Part shown: piece by piece, positions 27,206 to 36,711 of the stretch | Position numbering within the stretch: position 1 is the first letter of the stretch | How the letters are laid out: each line of letters begins with the position of its first letter | Assembly (NCBI RefSeq): GCF_016615815.1 | Contig: NZ_CP067112.1 | Span: forward strand, 2,666,001 to 2,730,000 | Reading direction: 5' to 3' | DNA from: Luteimonas sp. MC1572 | GTDB taxonomy: Bacteria > Pseudomonadota > Gammaproteobacteria > Xanthomonadales > Xanthomonadaceae | DNA length: 64,000 bases | Program-made: the position numbers and the translations under genes | Notes under the pieces: generated by a model | Databases searched by the model: none | What the model saw: only the letters and a program-made list of their open reading frames with translations | Told to the model about the DNA's origin: nothing

Positions 27206-30200
27206 GCTGGTCGACCCCGGTGGCGACGGGTGCGTGCTGCTTGCGGTTGAACAGGCGGTTGACCACCACGAAGAACAGCGGGATGAAGAACACGCCGAGC
27301 AGCGTGCCCACCACCATGCCGCCCAGCACGCCGGTGCCGATGGCGCGCTGCGCGCCCGAGCCCGCGCCGCTGGCGATGGCGAGCGGCAGCACGCCGAGGC
27401 CGAAGGCCAGCGAGGTCATGATGATCGGGCGCAGCCGGTCGCGGACCGCTTGCATGGTGGCCTCGATGAGCTCCATGCCCTGCTCCACGTTCGCCTTGGC
27501 GAACTCGACGATCAGGATCGCGTTCTTGCTGGTCAGCCCCACCGTGGTGAGCATCGCCACCTGGAAGTAGATGTCGCGCTCCATGCCGCGCATCGAGTTG
27601 GCCAGCACCGCGCCGAGGATGCCCAGCGGCGCTACCAGCAACACGGCGGTCGGCACCGTCCAGCTTTCGTACAGCGCGGCCAGGCACAGGAACACGATCA
27701 GCAACGACAGCGCGTACAGCAGCGGCGTCTGCGAACCAGCCTCGCGCTCCTGGTAGGACAACGCGGTCCACTCGATGCCGAAGCCCGGCGGAAGCTCCGC
27801 CGCGAGGCGCTCGATCTCGAGCATCGCGTCGCCCGTGGCCACGCCCGGCGCGGGCTCGCCCTGGACCTCGACAGCCGATACGCCGTTGTAGCGTTCCAGG
27901 CGCGGCGAACCGAAGTCCCAGTGCGAGCTGGCGAACGCCGAGAACGGCACCATCTCGCCCTGGTTGTTCTTTACCGACCACAGGCTGAAATCGTCCGGCG
28001 TCATGCGGAACTGCGCATCCGACTGCAGGTACACGCGCTTCACGCGGCCGCGGTCGATGAAGTCGTCGATGTAAGCGCTGCCCCAGGCCGCGGCGAGGGT
28101 CGAGTTGATCGCACCGACCGACAGCCCGAGCGCGCTCGCCTTCTCGGTATCGATGTCGATGCGGAACTGCGGCGTGTCCTCCTGGCCGTTCGGGCGCACC
28201 GCCTGCAGCAGCGGGCTCTGGTTGGCCGCGCCAAGCATCTGGTTGCGCGCATTGATCAGCGCTTCGTGGCCCTGCGCACCGTTGTCCTTGACGAAGAAGG
28301 TGTAGCCGGCACCGATGCCAAGCTCGGGCATGGCGGGCGGCGGGAACACGAAGATCTGCGCGTCCTTGACCTGGCTCATCGCGCCCATGCCGCGGCCGGC
28401 GAGCGCGAACGCGCCCTCGGACGCCTCCTTGCGCTCGCCCCAGTCGGTCAGCTTGACGAACGACATGCCGGCGTTCTGGCCCATGCCGGCAAAGCTGAAG
28501 CCCTGCACCGAGAACACCGATTCGACGATGTCGGATTCGTTCGCGATGAAGTGGTCCTCGAGCTCCTTGAGCGCCTCGATCGTGCGCTCCTGGGTGGCGC
28601 CGACCGGCGTCTGCACCAGCGCCATCAGCACGCCCTGGTCCTCGTTGGGCAGGAACGAACTGGGCAGGCGCACGAACAGCACGCCCATCACCAACACCAG
28701 CAGCGCGAACACGGTCATCGAACGCTTCGGGCTGCCGAGCATGCGGCGCACGCCGCCGCGGTACTTGCCGCTGGTGTGGTCGAAGCCGCGGTTGAACCAG
28801 CCGAAGAAGCGCCCGGACAGGCCGGTGCCATGGTGGTCCACGCCCTTCTCGATGGGCTTCAGCATGGTTGCGCACAGCGCCGGCGTCAGCACGATCGCCA
28901 CCACCACCGACAGCAGCATCGCCGACACGATGGTCGCCGAGAACTGCCGGTAGATGACGCCGGTCGAGCCGGACATGAACGCCATCGGCACGAACACCGC
29001 CGACAACACCAGGCCGATGCCGACCAGCGCGCCGGTGATCTGGTCCATGGACTTGCGCGTGGCCTCGAGCGGCGAGAGTCCCTCCTCGCTCATGATGCGT
29101 TCCACGTTCTCGACCACGACGATCGCATCGTCCACGAGAAGCCCGATCGCCAGCACCATCGCGAACATGGTCAGCATGTTGATGGAGAAGCCCAGCACCG
29201 CGAGCACGGCGAAAGTACCCAGCAGCACCACCGGCACGGCGATCGTCGGGATCAGCGTGGCGCGGAAGTTCTGCAGGAACAGGTACATCACCAGGAACAC
29301 CAGCACGATCGCTTCGATCAGCGTCACCACGACGCCCTTGATGGACACCTGCACGAACGGTGTGGTGTCGAAGGGCACCACCGACACCAGGCCCGGCGGG
29401 AAGTACGGCTCGAGTTCGGCGAGCGCCTGCTTCACGCCGGCGGCGGTGTCGATCGCGTTGGCGCCGGTGGCCAGCGAGATCGCCAGGCCGCTGGCCGGCT
29501 GGCCGTTGTAGCGGGTGACGAACTCGTAGGTCTCCGAGCCGATCTCCACGCGCGCCACGTCACCGAGCTTGAGCACCGAACCGTCGGGCTCGGCGCGCAC
29601 CACCACGTTGCGGAACTGTTCGGGGGTCTGCAGGCGGTCCTGCGCGTTGATGGTGGCGTTGATCTGCTGGCCTTCGACCGCCGGCGCGCCGCCGAGCTGG
29701 CCGATGGCGACCTGCGCGTTCTGCGCCTGGATGGCAGCGGTGACTTCCGCCACCGACAGCGCGTAGGTGTGCAGCTTGTTCGGGTCCAGCCAGATGCGCA
29801 TGGCGTACTTGGCGCCGAACACCTGGGTGGTGCCCACGCCGGGAACGCGGCTGATCGGATCGACGACGTTGGTGCCGATGAAGTCGCCGATGTCGCTCGG
29901 GGTCATGCTGCCGTCTTCGGACACGAAGCCGACCACCTGCAGGAAACTCGACGTGGACTTGGAGACGTGCACGCCCTGGCGCTGCACGTCCTGCGGCAGC
30001 AGCGGCATGGCCAGCTGCAGCTTGTTCTGCACCTGCACCTGGGCGATGTCGGGGTTGGTGCCGCTCTCGAACGTCAACGTGATCTGCGCCATGCCGTTGG
30101 ACGACGACTTGGAGGAGAAGTAGATCAGGCCATCGAGGCCCTTCATGTTCTGCTCGATGATCTGCGTCACCGAATCCTCGACGACCTTGGCCGACGCGCC

Positions 30201-30350
30201 CGGATAGGTCGCGCGCACCTCGACCGAAGGCGGCGCCACGGTCGGGTACATCGAGATCGGCAACGAGGTCAGCGCGAGCACGCCGGCAAGCATGATGATG
30301 ATCGCGATGACCCACGCGAAGATGGGGCGATCGATGAAGAAACGAGCCAT
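27198..30350 (-). CDS. RND multidrug efflux permease, AcrB/MexB (HAE1) family
   Basis: A 1050-residue inner-membrane proton-driven pump, full length for the HAE1 class. It starts [20 protein letters not shown] and has the proton-relay pair in [19 protein letters not shown], the porter-domain repeats and a [15 protein letters not shown] segment in the second half. It should export hydrophobic drugs, biocides or dyes. The middle gene of the adaptor-permease-channel operon, three bases after the adaptor gene. Confidence 0.95.
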   Translation of the reverse strand: MARFFIDRPIFAWVIAIIIMLAGVLALTSLPISMYPTVAPPSVEVRATYPGASAKVVEDSVTQIIEQNMKGLDGLIYFSSKSSSNGMAQITLTFESGTNPDIAQVQVQNKLQLAMPLLPQDVQRQGVHVSKSTSSFLQVVGFVSEDGSMTPSDIGDFIGTNVVDPISRVPGVGTTQVFGAKYAMRIWLDPNKLHTYALSVAEVTAAIQAQNAQVAIGQLGGAPAVEGQQINATINAQDRLQTPEQFRNVVVRAEPDGSVLKLGDVARVEIGSETYEFVTRYNGQPASGLAISLATGANAIDTAAGVKQALAELEPYFPPGLVSVVPFDTTPFVQVSIKGVVVTLIEAIVLVFLVMYLFLQNFRATLIPTIAVPVVLLGTFAVLAVLGFSINMLTMFAMVLAIGLLVDDAIVVVENVERIMSEEGLSPLEATRKSMDQITGALVGIGLVLSAVFVPMAFMSGSTGVIYRQFSATIVSAMLLSVVVAIVLTPALCATMLKPIEKGVDHHGTGLSGRFFGWFNRGFDHTSGKYRGGVRRMLGSPKRSMTVFALLVLVMGVLFVRLPSSFLPNEDQGVLMALVQTPVGATQERTIEALKELEDHFIANESDIVESVFSVQGFSFAGMGQNAGMSFVKLTDWGERKEASEGAFALAGRGMGAMSQVKDAQIFVFPPPAMPELGIGAGYTFFVKDNGAQGHEALINARNQMLGAANQSPLLQAVRPNGQEDTPQFRIDIDTEKASALGLSVGAINSTLAAAWGSAYIDDFIDRGRVKRVYLQSDAQFRMTPDDFSLWSVKNNQGEMVPFSAFASSHWDFGSPRLERYNGVSAVEVQGEPAPGVATGDAMLEIERLAAELPPGFGIEWTALSYQEREAGSQTPLLYALSLLIVFLCLAALYESWTVPTAVLLVAPLGILGAVLANSMRGMERDIYFQVAMLTTVGLTSKNAILIVEFAKANVEQGMELIEATMQAVRDRLRPIIMTSLAFGLGVLPLAIASGAGSGAQRAIGTGVLGGMVVGTLLGVFFIPLFFVVVNRLFNRKQHAPVATGVDQHA

Positions 30351-30353
30351 TGC

Positions 30354-31631
30354 TTACTCCTTCGAGGCCGAGGCCCCGGCCGCCGGTGCGGTGGCGCCGG
30401 AGGAGGCGGGGGTGGCCGCGTCAGCGGCATCGGCATCGGCGGTATCGACCGCGCTGGCGGCCGCAAGCGCGGCGGCGGCCGGCTGCACCTGCTTCGCGTC
30501 GGCAACGTCTTCCGTGACTTCCACCACGTCGCCCGGCTTGATCTTCTGCAGGCCGGCGGTCACCACGCGGTCGCCGGCGGCGAGGCCGTCCTCGACCAGC
30601 CAGGCGTCGCCAATGGTCTGGCTCACGCGCACCGGGCGCACGGACACCGTGCCGTCGTCGCCCACCACTATCGCCGTGGTGTTGCCCTTGGCGTCACGGC
30701 CGATGCCGCGCTGGGGCACCAGGATCGCGTCGTTGCGCACGCCGGCGCCGACCACCGCACGCACGTACATGCCGGGCAGCAGCACCTGGTCGGGGTTGGC
30801 GACTTCCACGCGCACCGAGAAGCTGCCGGTGCCCGGATCGACCGAGACTTCCGAGAACTTCAAGGTGCCGGGATGCGCGTAGGCGGTGCCGTCCTCGAGC
30901 AGGATGGTGACCGGCAGCGACGCGGTGCTTTCCAGCGTGCCGGCGGCCAGCGCCTTGCGCAGCTGCAGCAGTTCGGCACTGGTCTGGGTGAGGTCGACGT
31001 GGATCGGATCGAGCTGCTGCACCGTGGCCAGCGGCGCGGCCTGGTTGGCGGTGACCAGCGCGCCCTGCGTGACCGAGGACTTGCCGATGCGGCCGCTGAT
31101 CGGCGCAGTGATGCGCGCATGCCCGAGGGGGACGTTGGCGGCGTCGAGCGCGGCGCGCGCGGCACCGACATCGGCCTCGGCCTGCTTGAGCGCGGCCTGG
31201 GCGTTGTCGTTGTCCTGGCGGCTCACGGCGTCGATCTTGACCAGCTCGGCGGTGCGCCGCGCGGTCAGCTGCGCTGCGGTGCGGGTGGCCTCGGCGCGGG
31301 CCAGCTGCGCGCGCGCGCTGTTGGCGGCGGCGCGATAGGTCGCGTCATCGAGCTGGTACAGCGGCTGGCCGGCTTCCACCAGGGCGCCTTCGGTGAACAG
31401 GCGCCTGGCGACTAGGCCATTGACCTGCGGCCGCACCTCGGCCACCAGCCACGCATGCGTGCGTCCCGGCAGCTCGCGGGTCAGGGTGACCTGCTGCGCG
31501 GCGAGGGTGGCAACGGTCACCGCCGGCCTGGGCGCCTGCTGCGGGTCCTGCCCGCCACCGCAGGCGGCGAGCGCAAGGGCGAGTGCGGCGGAAAGGGGCA
31601 TCAGGAGGTGGCGACGGCGGTGCTGGGACAT
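30354..31631 (-). CDS. RND efflux periplasmic adaptor, AcrA/MexA family
   Basis: A 425-residue lipoprotein (MSQHRRRHLLMPLSAALALA, then ALAACGGG). The membrane-fusion-protein features are RTHAWLVAEVRPQVNGLVAR, a coiled-coil hairpin (AARAALDAANVPLGHARI) and the barrel segment APISGRIGKSSVTQGALVTA. It links pump and channel. The C-terminal 40 residues form an Ala-rich extension longer than in AcrA. The ATG at 31631 is chosen because it gives the signal peptide; upstream codons in frame are spurious. First gene of the operon, divergent from the TetR gene. Confidence 0.93.
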   Translation of the reverse strand: MSQHRRRHLLMPLSAALALALAACGGGQDPQQAPRPAVTVATLAAQQVTLTRELPGRTHAWLVAEVRPQVNGLVARRLFTEGALVEAGQPLYQLDDATYRAAANSARAQLARAEATRTAAQLTARRTAELVKIDAVSRQDNDNAQAALKQAEADVGAARAALDAANVPLGHARITAPISGRIGKSSVTQGALVTANQAAPLATVQQLDPIHVDLTQTSAELLQLRKALAAGTLESTASLPVTILLEDGTAYAHPGTLKFSEVSVDPGTGSFSVRVEVANPDQVLLPGMYVRAVVGAGVRNDAILVPQRGIGRDAKGNTTAIVVGDDGTVSVRPVRVSQTIGDAWLVEDGLAAGDRVVTAGLQKIKPGDVVEVTEDVADAKQVQPAAAALAAASAVDTADADAADAATPASSGATAPAAGASASKE

Positions 31632-31731
31632 GGGTCGGCTCGCTTGGCGTGCTGGAATGAGGGAAAGCCAGCGCCTGTTCCGCCTCGTTGGTACAGGGCG
31701 AAGGGCTGGTCTGAATGGGGACGGCGCAATA

Positions 31732-31755
31732 TACAACCATTCATGGATGTATGTA
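31732..31755. promoter_or_regulatory. AcrR-like operator between efflux operon and its regulator
   Basis: A near-palindrome, TACAACCAT - TC - ATGGATGTA, followed by TGTA, lies in the divergent gap. It matches the remembered E. coli AcrR operator at roughly 19 of 24 positions. It is 43 bases before the TetR ATG and 100 bases before the adaptor ATG, so repressor binding here could silence both directions. Confidence 0.65.
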
Positions 31756-31797
31756 AGTGGGCTACACTCTCATCTCGCACAGGAGCGTTCAGCCGCC

Positions 31798-32436
31798 ATG
31801 GCCAGGAAAACCAAAGAGGAAGCGCTGGTCACGCGCGAGGGCATCCTCGACGCGGCCGAAGCGTGTTTCCGCGAGCACGGCATGTCGCGCACCAGCCTCG
31901 AGGCGATCGCCGTGCGCGCCGGAGTGACCCGCGGCGCGGTCTACTGGCACTTCAAGAACAAGACCGACGTGCTGGAGGCGGTGATCAGCCGCGTCACCGT
32001 GCCCTTCCTGCACGGGCTGGAGTACGCATCGCGCCCGGAGGGCTCGACGCCGCTGGCCGACCTCCGCGAAAAGCTGCGCGCCTCGTTCGCGGACGTGGTC
32101 GACAAGCCGCACGTGCGCAACGCCATCGAGGTCATCGAGCTGCGCTGCGAGATCAGCGCCGAGACCACCCAGGTCCACGACCTGCGCCAGGCAGGGTTCC
32201 GCAACACCCACGCGCGCATCAATGCCGCCTTCAAGCGCGCCGAGGACCTCGGCCAGCTGCGCGCCGGCATGAGCGCGCACGCCTGCGCGATGGCCCTGCA
32301 CTTCATGATCTCGGGCGTGATGCGCGCCTACCTGGTGGATCCGGAGCACGTCGACCTGCAGCGCGACGGCATGGGCGCCGTGGACCTGGCACTCGGCGCG
32401 ATGGCCACCGCCGCCGCGCGCCTGCCGCGCGACTGA
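31798..32436 (+). CDS. TetR family repressor, AcrR/TtgR type
   Basis: A 212-residue repressor starting MARKTKEEALVTREGILDAA. The helix-turn-helix is TSLEAIAVRAGVTRGAVYWH with the FKNKTDVLEAV continuation typical of AcrR/TtgR/SmeT. The ligand-binding C-terminal domain ends GAMATAAARLPRD. An AGGAG sits 12 bases before the ATG. Being divergent from the RND operon with an AcrR-like operator in the gap, it is almost certainly the local drug-responsive repressor. Confidence 0.93.
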   Translation: MARKTKEEALVTREGILDAAEACFREHGMSRTSLEAIAVRAGVTRGAVYWHFKNKTDVLEAVISRVTVPFLHGLEYASRPEGSTPLADLREKLRASFADVVDKPHVRNAIEVIELRCEISAETTQVHDLRQAGFRNTHARINAAFKRAEDLGQLRAGMSAHACAMALHFMISGVMRAYLVDPEHVDLQRDGMGAVDLALGAMATAAARLPRD

Positions 32437-32703
32437 CCGCAGCTGCTTGCGGCCTCGCCACGGTGGCCGGGAGGCCTTCGCGGCTCGGCGCTGACGGCAG
32501 GTACCGAAGAGCAATGCACCAGAACGCGGGTTGTGCTCTGGAACCACCGCGTACTGCGCGGACCGGGTGCCAAGGCCCTCGAGGGCGAAGTCAAGGAGGA
32601 GGCGATGGCCGCAGGGCCATCGACGGGGGACATGAGTCCTCAAGGGCCTTGGTACCCGGCGCCGATATCAGCGCCGTGCCTCGCTTGAATGGGAGAGCAG
32701 CCC
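32437..32703. repeat. Intergenic element built of nested inverted repeats
   Basis: This gap holds no convincing gene but a striking set of complementary arms. The outer pair is CGGCGCTGA (32486-32494) with TCAGCGCCG (32668-32676), with partial pairing further out. Inside lie a hairpin AGAGCA...TGCTCT (32508-32539) and a 21-base arm at 32563-32583 pairing with 32639-32659 (two mismatches). The latter encloses a perfect CGATGGCC/GGCCATCG hairpin (32603-32622 region). Together they could fold into a branched RNA or be a palindromic mobile element. No match to a known family is claimed. Confidence 0.5.
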
Positions 32704-32738
32704 AAAAAAAAGGCCCACCAGCGACGGTGGGCCTTTGT
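32704..32738. terminator. Bidirectional rho-independent terminator
   Basis: Stem AGGCCCACC (32711-32719) / GGTGGGCCT (32726-32734) with a six-base loop. A run of eight A's precedes it and TTTGTTTT follows it, so it can stop transcription both from the sugar dehydrogenase gene (minus strand, 22 bases after its stop) and from the plus strand. Confidence 0.85.
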
Positions 32739-32755
32739 TTTGCAGAAGACCGGAC

Positions 32756-34048
32756 TCAGAGCGTCGGCGTCACGCGCCAGATGGTGTTGGCCAGGTCGTC
32801 GGCGACGATCAGCGCACCGCGCGGGTCGACGGTCACGCCGACCGGACGGCCACGGGTCTTGCCGTCTTCGCCGCGGAAGCCGTAAACGAAGTCCACCGGC
32901 GGGCCGGACGGACGGCCGTTGCTGAAGGGCACGAAGATGACCTTGTAGCCGACCGGATCGTTGCGGTTCCAGCTGCCGTGCTCACCCACGAAGGCACCTT
33001 CGGCGAAACCGGCGCCCATCGTGGCGGTGGAGAAGTCCAGGCCCAGCGCGGCCACGTGCGAGCCGAGGCTGTAGTCCGGCGTGATCGCCGCGGCGACCTT
33101 TTCCGGGTCCTGCGGACGTACGCGCGGATCGACGTTCTGGCCCCAGTAGCTGTACGGCCAGCCGTAGAACCCACCCTCGCGCACCGAGGTCAGGAAGTCG
33201 GGCACGAGGTTCGGGCCAAGCTCGTCGCGCTCGTTCACGACCACCCAAAGCTGGCTGGTGGTCGGCTCGATGGCCAGCGCGGTGGGGTTGCGCAGGCCGG
33301 TCGCGTACGGCCGGTGCGCGCCGGTCTGCGCGTCGATTTCCCACACCAGCGCGCGGTCGGCTTCAGCCACCATGCCGCGCTCGGTGATGTTGCTGTTGGA
33401 GCCGATGCCGACGTACAGAAAGCGCCCGTCGGCACTCGCCGTCAGCGACTTGGTCCAGTGGTGGTTGATCGCCGAAGGCAGGTCCGCCACCTTGACCGGC
33501 GGCGCGCTCGCGCGCACCTGGCCGTCCTGGTAGTCGAACTTCACCAGTGCATCCTGGTTGGCCACGTACAGCGTGTTGCCGATCAGCGCGAGGCCGTACG
33601 GCGCGTTGAGATCCTCGGCGAATACGCTGCGCTCGTAGTTGCCGTCACCGTCGGGATCGCGCAGCAGCGTCAGGCGGTTGCCGCTCTTCACCTTGGTATT
33701 GCCCTGCGCCTTGATGCGCCCGGCAATCACGTCCTTCGGCTTCAGCTTGCCGGCGTTGCCGCCACGGCCTTCGGCCACGAGGATGTCGCCGTTGGGGAGC
33801 ACCAGCGTCTGGCGCGGGATGTTGAGTTCGGTGGCGATGGCCTTGATCGCGTAGCCCTGCGGCACGGTGGGCACCATGTCGCCCCACTCCGCCGGCTTGG
33901 CGATGACCATGTCGGGCATCAGGCCACGCTCCTGCTTGGGGAGCTCAGGGCTGGCGCCGTACTGCGCGGGGTCCGGATCGCTGCCGCCGCCACAGGCGCC
34001 CAGCAGGGTGACCAGGCCGATGGCCGTGAACAGCTTCAAGTGCTTCAT
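32756..34048 (-). CDS. PQQ-dependent sugar dehydrogenase-like lipoprotein
   Basis: A 430-residue exported beta-propeller of the glucose/sorbosone dehydrogenase family, with a lipoprotein signal (LKLFTAIGLVTLLGACGGG). Family motifs include LNAPYGLALIGNTLYVANQD, TGLRNPTALAIEP, REGGFYGWPYSYWGQNVDPR and GEHGSWNRNDPVGYKV. The enzyme would oxidise aldoses or related alcohols at the membrane using PQQ; no PQQ synthesis genes are in the window. The ATG at 34048 follows GGGAGG and overlaps the stop of the upstream DUF2231 gene (ATGA), so the two form an operon, ended by the terminator at 32704-32738. Confidence 0.88.
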   Translation of the reverse strand: MKHLKLFTAIGLVTLLGACGGGSDPDPAQYGASPELPKQERGLMPDMVIAKPAEWGDMVPTVPQGYAIKAIATELNIPRQTLVLPNGDILVAEGRGGNAGKLKPKDVIAGRIKAQGNTKVKSGNRLTLLRDPDGDGNYERSVFAEDLNAPYGLALIGNTLYVANQDALVKFDYQDGQVRASAPPVKVADLPSAINHHWTKSLTASADGRFLYVGIGSNSNITERGMVAEADRALVWEIDAQTGAHRPYATGLRNPTALAIEPTTSQLWVVVNERDELGPNLVPDFLTSVREGGFYGWPYSYWGQNVDPRVRPQDPEKVAAAITPDYSLGSHVAALGLDFSTATMGAGFAEGAFVGEHGSWNRNDPVGYKVIFVPFSNGRPSGPPVDFVYGFRGEDGKTRGRPVGVTVDPRGALIVADDLANTIWRVTPTL

Positions 34049-34470
34049 GCCCTGCCTCCCACGCGGATGGCGGAAAATCCGAAGTACGCCGCCGCAGCCG
34101 CGAGCACCGTCACGACCACCGACAGCACCAGGCCGGTCGGCATCATCGCCCACGCGTCCCTGGCGTGGACCAGCGAGTCGATGAAACCCACGACCCAGGT
34201 GGCAAGCAGCAGCAGCATGTAGACCAGCGGGCGCGTGCCGCGGTCACCACGGAAATAGTCGACCGCGCTCCACAGCAGCGCGCAGGCCGCGAACACCAGC
34301 GCGCCGGCGAGCAGCCACGAGGAGAAGTTGCTCCACTGGATCTCGTAAGTGCGGGCGTAGGCGATGTCGGTGACCATCGCGCCGAGGAACAGCGGGAAGG
34401 CCGCGGCAAGCAGGAATGCGTGCAGCGGATGAATTGCGCGTTGATACAGACGCTCGGCAGCGACGGCCAC
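34045..34470 (-). CDS. DUF2231 membrane protein
   Basis: A 141-residue protein with four hydrophobic helices. The start HPLHAFLLAAAFPLFLGAMV and the WSNFSSWLLAGALVFAA block are typical of DUF2231. The start is a GTG at 34470 preceded by AGGAG. It is cotranscribed with the sugar dehydrogenase, so a role as membrane or electron-transfer partner of that enzyme is plausible but not shown. Confidence 0.85.
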   Translation of the reverse strand: MAVAAERLYQRAIHPLHAFLLAAAFPLFLGAMVTDIAYARTYEIQWSNFSSWLLAGALVFAACALLWSAVDYFRGDRGTRPLVYMLLLLATWVVGFIDSLVHARDAWAMMPTGLVLSVVVTVLAAAAAYFGFSAIRVGGRA

Positions 34471-34991
34471 GGCGTTTCTCCTGGAGGATTGGAAAGGCGC
34501 CGGCAGCGGACATGTGCGGGCGCGGGATTCAGCTGGGGAAGGGTAACAACGCGCGTGTATTCATAGGGAGACGATGCTGGAACGATGCGGCCCGTATTCG
34601 CGCCGCCCAACGGCTTCACAACCTATTCAGAACAGCGGGCCGCTAATGGCCCGGGATCACTGCGATGCCGCTGGTCGATTCCGCCGACCCGATCGCCGCT
34701 CCATCCACACGGCCCGTCCGTGCCGCTCCACCACGCAAGGCTGGGACTCAGCGCCGCCGAATCAGGTTTCGGCGCACGACGCTGCACACGTTCCAGGAAC
34801 AGGGGCCATCCGCAGACCGCCTACCCACCGCAACCGCAGCCGCGGGTGCGGTGAGCGCCTGCGCCTTGCCAGCCTCCAGACGCCGCGCCCGAGTCGCGCA
34901 GCGCATCCCCCATCCCACCTCTCCAGCGACTGTCCGGGGGCCCTGCACGCGCGGGTGCCGCGGGCGGCCGATACCCGCCAGGACGCACGCC
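34471..34991. other. Intergenic region upstream of the two-partner secretion genes
   Basis: About 520 bases between divergent transcription units. Long open frames cross it but have no codon signature or homology that I recognise and differ between strands. It must hold the promoters for the DUF2231 gene and for the TpsB gene; no clear -35/-10 pair or riboswitch fold was found. Confidence 0.5.
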
Positions 34992-36662
34992 ATGAATCCA
35001 CGAATGAAACTGTTGCCGCTGATGCTGCTTGCCATCAGTCACGGTGCGGTCGCGCAACAGATCCCCGGAGCCGGCAGCCAGCTGCGCCAGCTGCCCACGC
35101 CACCGCCCGCGCAAGCTGCGCAACCGCAGATCCGCATCGAGGATGGGATCGTGCCCGCCGCGGCGGCCGCCGACGCGCCCACCGTGCTGGTCGAGCGCCT
35201 GCAGGTCACCGGCGCCAGCGCCTGGCCCGCCTCTGAACTGGTGGCGATCGCGGAGTTCACACCGGGCACCAGGCTGACGCTGGCGCAGTTGCAGGCAATG
35301 GCCGCGCGCATCACCCGGCACTACCGGGACAACGGCTATTTCGTCGCGCGCGCCTGGCTGCCGGCGCAGGACGTCACGTCGAACAGCGTGACCATCGCGG
35401 TCAGCGAGGGCGTGCTCGGCCAGGTCACCCTGCGCAACCAGAGCAACCTGGCCGACAACGTGGCGCAAAGCCGCCTCGCGGGCCTCGAAAGCGGCGACGC
35501 GCTGACCATCGACCCGATCGAGCAGCGCCTGCTGCTGCTCTCCGACATCCCCGGGGTGGTCGTGCAATCGACGATGGTGCCGGGCCAGGCGCCGGGCAGT
35601 TCCGACCTGGTGGTGGACATCACCCCCGGCCGCCGAGTCACCGGCAGCGTCGATGCCGACAACGCCGGCAACCCCTACACCGGTGAATACCGCCTCGGCG
35701 CCACGGTCAACCTCAACAACCCGCTGGGACGCGGCGATGTCGCCTCGCTGCGCCTGCTGACCTCGGGCTCGGGCCTGACGTATGGCCGCGGCGCGTACCA
35801 GATGCTGTTCGGCCGCGCGACTGCCGGCGTGGCCTACAGCCGCCTGGAGTACGAACTCGGCGAGCAGTACGACGACCTCGGTGCGCACGGCACCGCCGAC
35901 ATCGCCAGCGTGTTCGGCTCCATCCCGCTGATCCGCTCGCGCGGGACCAATCTGTATGCCGGCCTTCAATACGACCACCGGCGCTTCGAGGACCGCATCG
36001 ACCTGTTCGACGTGGTCACCGACAAGCGCGCACGCGTGGCCACGGCCAGCCTGTACGGCAACCACTACGACGGCTTCGGCGGAGGCGGTGCCAACGCCTT
36101 CCATCTCGCCCTGTCCTCGGGCGACCTGGACATCCAGACTCCGTCGGCGCGCGCGGTCGACGCCGTCACGGCACGCGCCCACGGCGGCTACACCAAGCTT
36201 GCGTTGAACGTCTCGCGCCTGCAGCGCCTCACCGATCTTTGGTCGCTGTATGGCGCGCTCGGCGGCCAGGTCGCCTCGGGCAACCTCGACGCCTCCGAGA
36301 AGCTCGTGCTGGGCGGGATGGATGGCGTGCGCGCCTATCCGCAGGGCGAGGGCTTCGGCGACGAAGGCCTGCTCGCCAACCTCGAAGTGCGCCGCCTGCT
36401 GCCGGGCCTGAGCGGGCACGTACCCGGCCAGGTGCACCTGCTCGGCTTCGTCGATGGCGGCCGCATCACCGTGGACAAGGACCCGTGGTTTGCCGGCGAC
36501 AACACTCGCAGCCTGAGCGGCGCCGGCATCGGCGCCACTTGGGACGACCCGGGCAATTTCGCGGTCCGCAGCTACTACGCCCGCAAGGTCGGCGGCGAAG
36601 ACGCGCTCTCCGCTCCGGACAGGTCCGGGCGCTTCTGGATCCAGGCCATCAAGTACTTCTGA
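34992..36662 (+). CDS. TpsB outer-membrane transporter (ShlB/FhaC/HecB family)
   Basis: A 556-residue Omp85-superfamily barrel that secretes the TpsA protein encoded next. It has a signal peptide (to about AVAQQ), a periplasmic POTRA region (VERLQVTGASAWPASELVAI, HYRDNGYFVARAWLPAQ) and a barrel. The usual VRGF motif of the barrel lid loop appears as GGMDGVRAYPQGE, a known variant, and the chain ends in an aromatic strand (WIQAIKYF). The ATG at 34992 fits the signal peptide; the frame continues upstream without one. The gene is 49 bases upstream of tpsA. Confidence 0.92.
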   Translation: MNPRMKLLPLMLLAISHGAVAQQIPGAGSQLRQLPTPPPAQAAQPQIRIEDGIVPAAAAADAPTVLVERLQVTGASAWPASELVAIAEFTPGTRLTLAQLQAMAARITRHYRDNGYFVARAWLPAQDVTSNSVTIAVSEGVLGQVTLRNQSNLADNVAQSRLAGLESGDALTIDPIEQRLLLLSDIPGVVVQSTMVPGQAPGSSDLVVDITPGRRVTGSVDADNAGNPYTGEYRLGATVNLNNPLGRGDVASLRLLTSGSGLTYGRGAYQMLFGRATAGVAYSRLEYELGEQYDDLGAHGTADIASVFGSIPLIRSRGTNLYAGLQYDHRRFEDRIDLFDVVTDKRARVATASLYGNHYDGFGGGGANAFHLALSSGDLDIQTPSARAVDAVTARAHGGYTKLALNVSRLQRLTDLWSLYGALGGQVASGNLDASEKLVLGGMDGVRAYPQGEGFGDEGLLANLEVRRLLPGLSGHVPGQVHLLGFVDGGRITVDKDPWFAGDNTRSLSGAGIGATWDDPGNFAVRSYYARKVGGEDALSAPDRSGRFWIQAIKYF

Positions 36663-36711
36663 GCCGCCGCCCGTTCGCCGCCTGCCCCACCCCACATTCG
36701 AAGGATCCGAC

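Noticed and set aside
26685..31415. A 1576-codon plus-strand frame across the efflux operon
   Set aside because: Shadow of the RND pump genes; the protein is rich in His, Arg and Gln with no domain.
32328..32633. A minus-strand gene in the gap after the TetR regulator
   Set aside because: The frame runs over the 3' end of the regulator and over the inverted-repeat arms, and no homology is apparent.
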